Positions 1 to 11,739 of a stretch of 64,000 bases of DNA are shown here, piece after piece. The stretch covers positions 4,836,001-4,900,000 of the forward strand of contig OY751493.1 of the NCBI GenBank assembly GCA_963565915.1. Direction: 5' to 3'. The notes under the pieces are model-generated. The model was not told the DNA's origin. It ran no database searches and saw nothing but the letters and a program-made list of their open reading frames with translations. Source of the DNA: Entoloma clypeatum (Eukaryota > Basidiomycota > Agaricomycetes > Agaricales > Entolomataceae). A program made the position numbers and the translations under genes. Each line of letters opens with the position of its first letter. Positions within the stretch are counted from its first letter, which is position 1.

Positions 1-888
1 TTATTCCTAACCACTCGCCAAAGCGAATCGACTACAATTATTTATATCCAGGCCTCGTGATACCTGTCTTTCCATCCTGCCAGGCTCTCACTCGCCGCAC
101 GAAGTCACCTATCCCTCCCCTTACCGCTAGATTCTCGCTCTTCCTCAGGGACTCGGAGTCACGACGGAGTACGGTATACGTACTGAGAAGGGAGTTACCT
201 TTGTGCGATGACCCGGGTGTCCATCTACATTCGTCTAGTCGCCTACTACGTCCTCATCTCCGAACCATCGAACCTCCTTCCTATCGCCCTCCGCTTCGGC
301 CTCGTGATGTCCGATTCTCTCTCTACGAAAACATTCCAAAGCGGGAAAGGCTTGATGCCAAGCGCGATCATGCTGCCCCATGAAGTGTCATCCTTACAAA
401 GGGACCCCACCCCGCTTCACTCAGCCTTCACCGTGTCCCCAGTTCGTTGTCGCATATGTGAAGGGCGTGGTAAATTGTTCACGCCAAGGTTGGCACGACG
501 CCTGGAGGTAGCAGAGTTCCCATGAGAACCTTCGAAGTTTCTTGATTCGGATTCGACGTTGTTTCGAACCACTCCTTACCGAAAGTTCTAATTGCTATCT
601 GGGGCTTGGCTCTTTCGAAATCACCTCGCCCCCAAGATGAAGCGGTAGATGCAGGCAGAACGCGTGCACTCGTCGCTTCGGATTCTCGACATGGACATCG
701 ATATCTTGTCGACCACGCGCCCTTTTATAGGGCGTCGACCAAGGTTTTATCAACTGATAGTCTTGGGTTCTCTACTTCCGACTTTCGTCGCTCTTTAGTC
801 ACAACTACACGAGGTCCTGTTCGTGCAACATATGCACCTTCTGACCAGCCGACAATATTTTGGTCTGACATATTCAATTTTATTCGGC
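1..888. other. No gene recognised before the first protease
   Basis: I see no domain, transposon terminus or RNA gene here. Open frames of up to about 100 codons lack recognisable motifs. An in-frame open stretch from 606 runs into the protease gene, but its signal peptide and TATA element place the real start at 960. Confidence 0.5.
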
Positions 889-896
889 ATATAAAG
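889..896 (+). promoter_or_regulatory. TATA-like box of protease gene 1
   Basis: ATATAAAG lies 64 bp upstream of the chosen ATG. Two paralogous proteases have a CATATAAAG or TATATAAAG motif 58 bp upstream of their ATG, which supports both the element and the start choice. Confidence 0.55.
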
Positions 897-959
897 CGCA
901 CAGTCTGGCGTCAGGTTGCTTCATCCGCTTTCTTGGACTTTCTCTGGAACGGTTCAACG

Positions 960-2797
960 ATGTTCTCTCCTTCTCTACTTTCGACTCTCCTTCTTGCACT
1001 GGCGGTATCCGCCAATCCTGTCGTCACCATCCGAGATGTCCCCGTTACTCTGCCAATCTTGCGCCGCCTGAATACAACAAGCGTCGGCAATCTCTACCTA
1101 CACGATTTAAATCGTGCCCAGGCCCTCAAAGCGCATGGAACGGATCGCGTGGCGAACAAGTTCATCAGCACACCTGCGGTTAACGAACTCAGCAGTTACA
1201 TCGCAACGGTTGGTGTCGGTAGTCCTCCGACGCAATGTGAGTGTCCAACATTGGTGGAAATACACAGCCCACGAGTCACTAACGATTTCTCCGTAACCAG
1301 ACGATCTCATCATCGACACCGGAAGGTCAGTAATTTTGTGTGTGACCCTCATAAACTGGACAATTGAATTCGAGCCCCAGCTCTAATACGTGGGTCGGGG
1401 CAAACAAAGCATATGTCAAGACAAAGTCAGGCACCCGGACGTCGAACAAAGTCGTAAGTGACAATCAAAAATCCCCCTCCCATGCAATCAATGCATTGGC
1501 TGGTTCTAACTTGCCTTCTCATCTATAGTCTGTCAACTACGGATCGGGATCGTTCTCAGGTATGTACTATAAAGGACGCTGCGCAACTTCTTTGTAAAAG
1601 GTTACCCAGGTATTGAATATACCGACACCGTCACCCTGGGCTCTGGACTTATCATCAAGAAACAATCAATTGGCGTCGCATCGGCTGTTGGTTGACTTTG
1701 CCAAATATATATCTGTGTTGTATTGATTCGCCGTCTTTTAGGCCGACGGTTTACACGAGCTCGATGGTATTCTCGGGTGAGCATACGACACGCCTGACAA
1801 ACTTGGCTCACGAAAGTATTAATTCAAACTTGCCCCCGACAGAATCGGGCCCGTTGGTCTCACAGTTGGATCATTTTCTGCCGCGCCGAACACCAAGATT
1901 CCTACAGTGACCGACAACCTCTTCTCAACTCACAAGATCCCGTCAAACTCGATTGGCATCTCGTTTCAACCTTCGACCGCCGAAAATGTCGCTAATGGTG
2001 AGATTACGTGGGGTGGGTCTGGTTTTTTTTTCATGAAGGGACCGGTATTCATTCACCTTCCTCATTGCAGGTGGTGTCGATAAATCGAAGTTGAAGGGGA
2101 AAATTACTTATGTGTATGTTTGACTTACACATCTCATACTCTTAGAATATGGGAACTCACGTCTTTACAGTCCAATTACATCGACCGCCCCCGCGAACAA
2201 ATATTGGGGCATCACCCAGGCAATCACATACGGAAAGTCCAAGACCGTCATTTTGTCATCCACCGCGGGAATCGTCGACACCGGTACGTCCCAGCAACGC
2301 CAATAGACTATTCTGCTTGTCCAATGAAATGTGTGCCCAGGCTCAACCCTCCTCCTCATCGCCAGCGACGCCTTTGCGAGATACCAGAAGGCAACGCACG
2401 CTACTCACGATTCCAGCACAGGACTCTTGACCCTCCCCTCCGACGGCTTCTCGAAATTGCAGAGCCTCTACTTCAAGATCGGTGGTGTGAGCCTTCCCCC
2501 ACGTCTCCTTCGAGACGAACCCATTCGCTAACTCCTCTTCTAAAATTCGTCTGCTTGCAGACCACCTTCGAGTTCACGGCCAACGCCCAGACCTGGCCTC
2601 GCTCGCTCACCACTTCCATCGGCGGTACTACCGGCAAAATCTACCTCGTCGTCGGCGATCTTGGAACCGACTCTGGCAAAGGTTTGGACTTCATCAACGG
2701 ACAAGCTTGGCTTGAGAGGTTCTACAGCGTGTATGACACTGCTAACAAACGCGTCGGTATCGCGAATACCCCTTTCACCATGGCCAAGATAAACTGA
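960..2797 (+). CDS. Secreted aspartic protease, polyporopepsin-like (gene 1)
   Basis: Pepsin-family (A1) aspartyl endopeptidase of about 408 residues, the usual precursor length. Eleven exons splice in frame: 960-1236, 1301-1325, 1381-1453, 1529-1559, 1610-1686, 1742-1776, 1843-2012, 2071-2113, 2171-2283, 2341-2486, 2561-2797. Residues 1-18 are a signal peptide (MFSPSLLSTLLLALAVSA), followed by a propeptide. The first catalytic motif is IIDTGS, split over exons 2/3. The flap is VNYGSGSFSG, with the conserved Tyr. The second motif is IVDTGS, split over exons 9/10. The C-terminal lobe carries TANAQTWPR and GLDFINGQAWLERFYSVYD, typical of polyporopepsin. The intron after residue 161 uses a weak GTTGGT donor; the obvious alternative would break the frame. 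It lies tail to tail with gene 2 and is probably an extracellular acid protease. Confidence 0.93.
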
Positions 2798-4666
2798 AGA
2801 GTCGGGCAAGAGAGGTGAAAGGGACCGTATACAGCCTGAGTATGCCAGTGCGGGGATGTAGCCGTTGCGTTTGAGGAGGAGGACTTGTAGAGTTTGATAT
2901 CATACGTTCAAGAGGGATATTCTTTCTGTGGATGGGAATCGAACAGCTTTCACGAACATGGTTAGGCTACATATCCTGAGTAATGAGTTGCGCGTTTAAG
3001 ACGATTTGATGCTTGGCTTGCAAAAACCAAACAATCGATACTCACCCCCTTCCATGGGCGTTGAACCCGGCTGCTGGTTCACGCAAAAACCAGGCCAAAT
3101 CTCGTCGCAGGATCAGCCGATATCCTGTGGCAAGGATGCCAGACCGTCTCGTTGCAATGGAACGCCAATCCATAGAGGGTCCTGCCCTGAAGTGCTATCA
3201 TCGACATCAAACGTGGACTCATCGCCCCCCTGCCACATCGCAGCAGCCGTCGTCGCACACCCCCTACTTAAGCCTGTCACTGTCGACATGAGTGCTTGCA
3301 GCCCGAGTCATGACATCTCCAATCTCTTCGGTGCATGGAAGGGCGGCCTCTCACGACCTGTCTTCACATTCCTGTGAAACGGGATAGCTGATCCCCGCCC
3401 GGAACCCCGCCCGACATGGTCAATATCGCGCAGCGTCATCATTTCTATGTACGTTCCATCCAGTCTCTGTGCCTCGACTTAAAGGCTGTGCAGCCATGTC
3501 ACTTCAAGGGCAATGCTCTAGCTTCAATCGCCTAACGACGCTAGGATACCGGTAGCGGAATGTAACGGGGATTCCTGTTTAGCGAACTTGGGCGTTGTGA
3601 GCTCCAGGGGAGATTTAGGAGACATATGGTGATTACAGTGCAAGAAGTGCGACCTTTTCGTTTTTCTGTAAGGTCCGTTCAACCTGCCTCTTTGAGCTCC
3701 AACTCATTTATCTGACAAGTTGCCATGTCGTCAGCACCATCCTGCATGCCCCGTTCCCTAGAGCCAACCCGGTGATATTTTCTTCCTCCCGTTCCACAAT
3801 GACTGTGCTTGTCTTGGACATTCCCGCACCGAGTTCTCTCGGTCGCCATGTGTCTTTATAGTACAAGATCATTCTTCTGTCCTTCGCGCGCCACTTCGCA
3901 TCTGTCCTGACATCCATTCTTCTGGCCCGACGTGGCGGCTCTCCCTGGGAGTCAAGCGCAGCTTTCGCGCGTGATCGTTCCGGTACGAATCTGAGCCGGA
4001 GCTCTCAGCCACCACGCGATGCCCAGAAGAATCACCTTCAAGTTTACAACAAGACTCGGACTCGGACTTGAATCAACGATCTTGAAAACTTGCCGGACGA
4101 CCTTTTGACCACCCCAGTCACGTCGCGTATGCTAGTACCCGTATTCAGCTTTGTCCCTGTTCAGACATGTAGCAACTGCAGGTTATCTAGGGACTCGGAT
4201 TCGAACCACTGTCGACTGTCGACTCAGACTTCGGATTCTTTGAATATATATTTAGACACCAGGGTTGCGCTGCTCGTAGATCTAGAGCTAATCCAAGGGA
4301 TCTCGGTGTTTTGAACTTATTCAATCATTGACGTGTAACTATAGCCCATGCCAACGAACGACACATAGGTGTGATGATGCGGCGATGAGGAAAAGATCGT
4401 GCACTGAGCGGTTTGCGACGCACATACGTAACAACAACCCAATCTCCCGATAGAAACCCGTCTCATTACAGCTCGAGTTCTACGTTCCATTACGATCTGG
4501 ATATTATTGGAAGTCGTAGATGGAGCAAAAAGCTGAAAAAACTCTAGCGAATGACTAAAGCATGCAATTCCGCTGAGTCCTAGTACTGCAATGAGATATG
4601 GCGGCGCTGGGGGTTCAACCTATCTACATATGTATCTATCCAATTCACCTCTCTTGCTTTCACTCC
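2798..4666. other. Intergenic space between convergent proteases 1 and 2
   Basis: About 1.9 kb with no supported gene. The longest open frame (3006-3377, 123 codons) has no recognisable domain or convincing context. I found no transposon termini. Confidence 0.5.
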
Positions 4667-6477
4667 TCAGTTAGTCTTGGCATAGGTGAAAGGCGTATTC
4701 GCGATACCAACACGTTTGTTGGTAGTGTCATACACTGTGTAGAACCTCTCAAGCCAGCAATGTCCATTGGTGAAGTCCCAACCCGAGCCAGATTTGCGTC
4801 CGATATCACCAATGACGAGGTATATCTTTCCGGGAGCACCGTTGATGACGCTGTTGAGTGTGCGGGGCCAGATTTGGGCATTGGCCGTGAACTCGAATTT
4901 AACCTGCAAAAGCAAAGGGGAAGGAACAGTCATAAAAACGTGCAGTGTCAAAAAAAACTCACAGGACCAATCTTGAAATAGAGACTCTTCATCTTTGCGA
5001 AGCCAGCAGGGGTGATGGTCAAAAGTTTTGTAACGGGGTCGAGAGTAGCGCCCGTTGCCGCCTGATATCTCAGAAAGGCATCGGAGGCGATAAGGAGGAG
5101 GCTTGCACCTGGCCATACATTGAGCGAGTGTAATGGTTGACTGACAGGACTGGGACGCACCGCTGTCAATGACTCCCACGGCATTTGACAAGATAGATTT
5201 CCCAAACCAACTCCCGTACGTCACTGTTTGCTTGATGCCCCAGTACTTGCTTGTGGGCGCAGACGTCGTGAGTGGACTGTAGAGCTTTGAGTGTACCTAT
5301 CCTAATATTATAAGATATGAAAGTCAACGCACACATAAGTGATGCTTCCCTTGTACTTCGACCTGTCGGTCGCACCTGAAATGAGAAAGGTGAATAGGTA
5401 CCAAAGTCCTACTTCGTTACTCGTTGAAAAAACACCGGACTTACCCCATGTGAGTTGACCGGTGACGGAGGATGTGCCGGCGACAGGAGGTTGGAACGAG
5501 AGGGCAACCATATTTGCTGGGATCTTGCGAGCGGCGAAGAGGTTGTCGGTCACTGTAGGGATCGTGGCTCTGGGATCGTCAATGCGACTTCCAACTGTGA
5601 GAACAACGGGGCCGAGTCTGCCAGAGACGAAGGGAATTGAACACTTTTATCACTAGGTTCGCCAGGGATGTTTGCTCACCCAAGAAGCCCGTCAATGTCT
5701 TTGTCTTGAAATCCTTTCATCTGTTGGAGGGAAATCAACACAATGAACACAGTCGTATAGTCAGAAAAGGCGACCAACAATCGATGCGACGCCAATCAAT
5801 TGTTTTTGGCTGGCAAACCTAGGGCCAAGGGTGACGGTGTCAGTATACAGAGTACCTCAATAACATTTTCAAGGACAGCACGCCGCACTCCCGGATATAA
5901 CACACCTGACATCATTCCTGAATTGTAGTTGACAGTCTACAGATGAGAATGCAGGTTTGAACCGGTCCCAAGGCATCGTATAGCGAGATTTATAACTTAC
6001 AACTTTGCTCCCAGTCTGGGTACTCGATCTTGTCTGGACATACCTCTTTTTTGCCCCGACCCATGTAACAGCGCTATTTACTGAGAGTCACTTGGTGAAG
6101 GGGTCGCAGAAGAAATTACTGACCTCCCGGTGTCGACGACGAGATCGTCTGGTTGAGAGATGGTTAAGGCTGCATCCTTCCACAGATACGTGACACTTAC
6201 ATGGCGTTGGAGGACTGCCGATAGCGACCCTCGCAATGGAATGAATGTCGTCGTTAAGCGCGGGCGTGCTGATGAACTTGTTCGCCACATTGTCCGTTCC
6301 TTGCGCTTTGAGGGCCTGAGCACGATTGAAATCATTCTGATAGAGATTGACGATGTTTGTCTTGTTCAGGCTGCGTGAGATTTGCAGAGTAATGGGGGCA
6401 CTGCGGATAGTGACAACAGGGTTGGCAGATGCGGCGAGGGCGAGAAAGACACTCGAAAGCAGAGAAGTGGAGAACAT
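4667..6477 (-). CDS. Secreted aspartic protease, polyporopepsin-like (gene 2)
   Basis: A1 aspartic protease with the same 11-exon layout as gene 1. The start at 6477 gives a signal peptide (MFSTSLLSSVFLALAASA), then a propeptide and the first catalytic motif VVDTGS, split by an intron. The exon-3 acceptor is an internal AG (taaatag), needed to keep the frame as in the paralogues. The flap reads VNYNSGMMSG: the Tyr is kept but the usual Gly after it is Asn. The second catalytic motif is VIDSGAS rather than DTGT/S; the Asp is retained and DSG is tolerated in the family. The C-terminal block IWPRTLNSVINGAPGKIYLV matches polyporopepsins. All junctions are GT-AG and I see no stop, so it is probably active with altered specificity. 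Confidence 0.92.
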
Positions 6478-6544
6478 CTTTGAACTGTGGGATGTGTCCG
6501 GAAGCGGTTTAAGCAGTCTGAGACCAGAACGTGCTCTTTAAACG

Positions 6545-8374
6545 ACAGAGGAAAACAACCACGGGCCCTTGGCGTATTTTCGGCTTCTCAGAAGAACTTG
6601 ACGACATCAACAGGCACCTCATGGAGCGTATGCGGAAGGTCGGTACAAGAGAAACCAACGGTAGCACGATTATGAGCAAGGCGATGGTCGCGAGTCCGAT
6701 TTCCTAACGGTAAAACCTGCGTTGACGCCTCAGCAAGAAGTGGATAGTGTGCGCGTTCCGCCACCGTCTAATGATGGAGGTTCATCTCAACGAGTTAATC
6801 GTGTGAAATTTGTTGCTGAGTCAACGCTCAGCGCTCAGGCCTGGCTCAGCTTGTAGTTCCATGTCAACGTTCGCGCAACGCCTCCCCAGTGCTTGCGAAC
6901 CAGTCGAGACGGCGAATTCGACGTTGATAATCGCCTTCATCATCGGTGTCCCCTGAGCTTCTCCCGAATCGGTGCTCAGTTTTCGTTTCAACCACCTCTG
7001 GTTCGTCACTGACGGTGCGGACGCTTCAGGACGTGGAGGAAGCTCAGTTTTCAGGGAAGACCTAATAGACGGTGTCGGTGATGGATTGGAGTACCATACT
7101 TATGTTATGAGGAGCGTTTGGGTCGTCGTCATACTGATTTCAGGAATAGTCCGCTCTCTGTGTGTTCAATTTTTTTCTATGCCTCCAGCTTCACTCAATG
7201 CTATGTGACCTTCGCAGGAGTGTTGTAAACATGGTACCCTGCGCCCATGTAGTGGTGGCTGTAATGCTAGGCTCTCGTTATGCTACCTCGCCTCCATTGG
7301 CGCCCTTGATTCACCTATTTTCTGAGGCGTCATCAGCCGAACAGAGTCTTGCAGCCGGACATTAAAAGCCCTTTTGCCACACGTATGGTACGCCTCACTC
7401 GTCTTCAAGCTCCCCTGACCCGCTGACCATTCGCCCTGTCAGTTCACCCCGGCTCGCTCGATATATTACGCGGCGTCCCTTTCTGTCTCCAAAGTCCATT
7501 ACCCAATGTAGATATCGAGAACGGGGTTGCGCTGGAGGTGATGGCGAGTCACGCGATTTGCTCGGGATGAACTTTGAAAGGACTCGGATTATCAAGATCT
7601 TTATCTTTATCCAGTGCGCTTAACCACAACGTACGTCTCACCTTTCCTCGTCAATTTCCGGCTTCCGTTGATCAATCCGCCTCGCCACGTCATCAGCGCG
7701 CGGTCGACCAGCTCTCCGCATCCATCAGCTTCTCCTGCCCGTTCAGCCCCCTCGGCGACATCTGCCAAACCCTAGTGCTCTACTCTTCCGTATCACATTT
7801 ATTTTCCTATTATTCTGAGAGGAGACTTGTCTCGTGAACACGTTCCTCCCTACCTTCATCTCCCTACCCAATCTCCCATCAAACGGCCAAGCACAGTTTA
7901 AGGCGCCTCTTGGATGCTTCAGTCGTCGTGGCGATAACGGGAGACTACGGGCGATGTACGGGACGTCCATGGACAAATTGAACATAAGAATATAGGGCTC
8001 CAGGCTGATCCGCGGCCAGAGGTATGACCCGCCTTTTTTCCCTGTTCAGCTTTAATTGATCATGACTCCTCAGATCTGCCACGCTTTTGGGCCTCAGCAC
8101 TATGGCCGCCGTTCAAGTACAATTGTTTTCTGTGTCTAATCATTTTGTTCATCGGCATCGATTCTAATTATCGCGTAACGTATTCATTCCCGGCGTCCTA
8201 TGTCGCTTTCATTACCTCAGAAAATTGCGATGAATGCCTTAATACGAAATCAACATCGCCAGTCGCCCTTTCTCTGAGCAGTTACAGACTACACGATAAG
8301 GGCAACATGATGGTCTGGTTCCTCCCCGCCCTGTTTCCAACCCCTTGAAACAAATACCTTCAATTCACAGACCG
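6545..8374. other. Intergenic region upstream of protease 2
   Basis: About 1.8 kb with only short unrecognised open frames. A TTTAAA sequence about 60 bp upstream of the protease 2 ATG may act as its TATA element. I see nothing else I can support. Confidence 0.45.
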
Positions 8375-8714
8375 ATGGACACGGAACTCATGATTCCGAT
8401 TGACTGCGAAATGAGACCCCCCTTGCATGTCCCGGAGCCCGTAAAAAGCTGGTAAGTATCGTGTTGCACGGTCTAAGCATGACATACCTTACAACAGTAC
8501 CGCTGAAAGCGAGATCACAGATCTGGTCATCTTGCCTCATGCCTTTCAAGACCAGTGGGACGACCAGCCGATGTCAGCCAGGCAAAACCTCGGAGTGCAA
8601 AGCCCCTTGATAGAATCACACACTGTCCGTCAGCGGAGCGGCCCACATCGGGAAGGAAACCGCTCATTGCGGAATGGGAATGAGGCAAATTTTGTACGCA
8701 TTGCATTTGTCTGA
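8375..8714 (+). CDS. Hypothetical small protein, two exons
   Basis: A possible two-exon gene of about 97 codons. Exon 8375-8451 joins in frame across a well-formed 46-bp intron (GTAAGT donor, ACAACAG acceptor) to exon 8498-8714. The product is acidic at the start and contains ITDLVILPHAFQDQWDD; I recognise no domain. An AG just before the ATG could be a splice acceptor, so this may instead be the tail of a longer gene whose 5' exons I could not find. It lies upstream of the DUF6533 gene on the same strand. Confidence 0.35.
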
Positions 8715-9170
8715 TTTCGTTAGTTCGACCCGCCAGTCGCGGTCGACTCGCTGTTCAGGAAGCAAGCACTACTATTATCTTCACGTCGAGTGGGCAAGAA
8801 CCCGTCATTGTATATATTCATCGGAAGCACCGACGTTCACGCAGTATGTAGCTCAGGGGTGGCCTGCCAAGTTACACTGCTATCAGGTCGATCTGGCCGA
8901 CCTTCGCAGCCAATCCAAACAACAGTATATAATGGCTTACCCCGTGCCGCAGGCAAGTGATGTATCGAACCTTCGTCACCGCGGCACGAGCAAAGTGCGT
9001 GTTCAAGAGTCGACGCAAATACTTTAGGGCCTCGAATTGTCTGGCCACCGTCTGTCCTTGCCTTCCGTACGATCTCCGGCCCGTCGAATGGATGAACATG
9101 CAGTAACCGAATTTTTTCAAGCCTTACGGATGCAAAATGTGAGCACGTCACTAGTCCATTCTCAGCATCT

Positions 9171-10654
9171 ATGATTAACCCTCTGGTTTTCAAGAGTATC
9201 CATGGTAAATGGAATTTTTTGTCACCGTCCACGCCCCATGATCTGATTCAACCGCATGCAGCGGCTTGTGTTACAATGTGGGTTAGTGGCACGTAAAACT
9301 CGCCATCTATGCGCCTCTCGTTTGATTTCATTTCCACCACGACTAGTTCTATGAATATATCTGCATATTTCCCCTCGAGGTCGAACTTATTTGGAACGCT
9401 CCTTGGAACGCCACCAAATGTCTGTATATCTCAACCAGATATTCACAATTCGCTCTGCTCGGCGCTCTCCTCCATCAAAGTAAGTTTCATCCTGCCATGC
9501 TGGATTTCTCTGACAAAGAAGCTCAGTGGGTGCAGTAAAGCTTTCGAAGGCAGATTGCCTTTTAACGCAAAGATTCGTCATAGGTATCCATCTTTGACAG
9601 TGCAGGTTTTCGGATATCTTCTGATTTCATGTTGTCAGCGATGATCGTCGTGTGTATGTGTTTATCAGAAAGTAAGCATTCACGAATCAGTAGTCACAGG
9701 GTTTTATTCCAGGGCTAACCTTCCCCCGAGTCATCTTCACTATTCGAACATGGGCTGTCTGGGGGAGAACTCGAAAAAGCGGGATTCTCCTAGCTGCCTT
9801 TACCACTGCCCTTTGGATCCCTGGTTTCGTTGTGGTAGGACTCTGGTTTCCGAGCCTCACTCGTGCGTTTCGCCAGCCATATTGTCATACGCCGTGCCTT
9901 ACTTTTTTCGTCATCATCTAGCTTCCCCGATCCCTGTGCCCACGCAGGTGATCTCCAGCGGATGCGTCAACATCCTTACAAGTTCACTGAGATCAATAGA
10001 CTATCTTTTCATTTTGGCTTTCTATACCGGTACGTTCTACCTCTTGTCAAATCTCTGGCTCACCGGCGTATAGTCAATATCTCCATTATGGCTATACGAG
10101 CATACACGTCCTGTGAGTAGCTCAAGAAAGGACATTCTTCTTCAATTCATCCGCATCAGTCATCGGTCAGACCTCATACAATGACAAGTTAGCCCGTCTC
10201 ATTTATCTTGATGGTTCGTTCAGTTTTACCCGATTCTGGCGACCGTACGTACACTGATGACGCATGGAAGGGATACTGTACTACGTCTGCTTAATGTCTC
10301 TGTCTATCATGAATATCATCACCATCTATGCATTACCGGTGAGTCCATATGTCGTCCGGTTAGGTGTAGACATTCTTACATGTTCACAGCTACGATACTC
10401 GGAACTGTTAGCACTGTATGTCCCACGTTTGAAGTGCAGGTTTCCACGTCGAATCAACGAACTATAGATTCCAACAAGTCCTTTCATCGATACTCTCATG
10501 TAGGATGGTTCTGAATTTACGAGCCGCCGCGAAGTGCAAGATCCATGTCCACGAGCATTCGTTCGGGCGTGGGGAGAGGCAGACGCGCCTGGATACGCTG
10601 ATGCTCGGGGGGGATGAGGTTGGGGGCAATAATAGTAATAGTAAACAAGGTTAG
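9171..10654 (+). CDS. DUF6533-type integral membrane protein
   Basis: Multi-exon gene of the DUF6533 family, multi-pass membrane proteins of unknown function that are expanded in Agaricomycetes. The first exon (9171-9281) joins at 9347 to give FYEYICIFPLEVELIWNAPW, matching the family's N-terminal (Y/F)(D/E)Y...E.E.IW pattern. Later exons give RVIFTIRTWAVWGRTRKSG, a hydrophobic GILLAAFTTALWIPGFVVV segment, GCVNILTSSLRSIDYLFIL, DGILYYVCLMSLSIMNIITI and a C-terminal MVLNLRAAAKC, all in family order. The stop is TAG at 10652. The ATG at 9171 is the first in-frame one I could connect and is tentative; the exon between 9480 and about 9600 is not fully resolved. Confidence 0.78.
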
Positions 10655-11739
10655 CCTGCTTTGCCTTCCGCGCTATTCATTGACCTCATTCCGCATGTCA
10701 ATATGGAAGGCAATGTATCGCCTCCCCATCACGCCGGTCCTACGCATGAGCACTAGAAAACGCAAATTTGTTTCCACCGCTTCGATTCCTTCCCGCGCTT
10801 CGCGGAGCTTCACACCAATAGTGTACGCGTGTGCACATGTGCAAGTGGCGAGCTCTCGCAGTCCTCAAGCACGACACTCAAGCGGTGGATTTTCGTACCC
10901 CCCGCTCAACCTGAATTTTTCTTCCTCTTTGGGATTTGAACCCCCCCTGCATCTCCGAGTCGCGGTGAAGATGGCTTCGTTCAGATTTCCAAATGGGCGT
11001 CACTGTAAACCGATTTATTGCCAATTTACTGAGAAATTGCGGACTGCAAAATCAAGGCTGGAATCTTGTACTCAGGCTTTGTACCGGATGCTTCTCTTGG
11101 AGTCGGAATCGTTGTGGATGATCTTTGTTGAATACATAGCGTACTAGCGTATGGAACGGATGTGGGGAAGAGCTGTGGAGATGACACTGAGTATCCAGCT
11201 CCAATGTGCTGAAGACAAGGGGGTGTCAAGAAAAAAAAAAAAAAAATTTCGATAGTGTTTGATCAAAAGAAAATCTAACCCTATCCTTTGTTTTTATTTT
11301 ATTTTAGGTGGACTAACTAACCCTATATCATATATAGGACACGTGACAAAATATTCAAATATTCAACGCGTACCTGCATACACATTCAGCCCCAAGATTC
11401 CTGATTTCTATCCTCTACTTCTAGTGCGTAAATATATTGCGGTTATGCAAACATACTATTATCACTGTGATCAACTTTGCCATTGGCCGACCTTGCAAAA
11501 ACCCGTTGTAAGTAATCTTGGGGTATAATTTTACGATTGAGAACGGTCTGGCAAGAATAGACATATATATATATCTCCAGGGCCTCTCAACGCATGTCCA
11601 TTATGATAGAAGTTCGGCTCTCTAAGACCCGATCAATTCATTCTCGCTATATAGCCGGAGTTGATCCGCTCAACCACCTTGACCTTGTGGACTCTTCTCC
11701 GCCTAGACAGCACGATTTTCCACGAACAATCTCCCATCG
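10655..11739. other. Intergenic region, no gene recognised
   Basis: About 1.1 kb between two plus-strand genes. It holds a run of about 16 A at 11231-11247. An open frame of 177 codons (10614-11147) overlaps the end of the DUF6533 gene in another frame and shows no domain. Confidence 0.45.

Noticed and set aside
606..1367. A 253-codon ORF beginning upstream of protease 1
   Set aside because: The extra N-terminal part lies upstream of the TATA box and signal peptide, and the last part is intron 1 and beyond. The real first exon is 960-1236.
8837..9232. A 131-codon minus-strand ORF
   Set aside because: No recognisable motif, and it overlaps the inferred first exon of the DUF6533 gene on the other strand.
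10614..11147. A 177-codon plus-strand ORF
   Set aside because: It overlaps the end of the DUF6533 gene in another frame, has low-quality composition and contains no domain.
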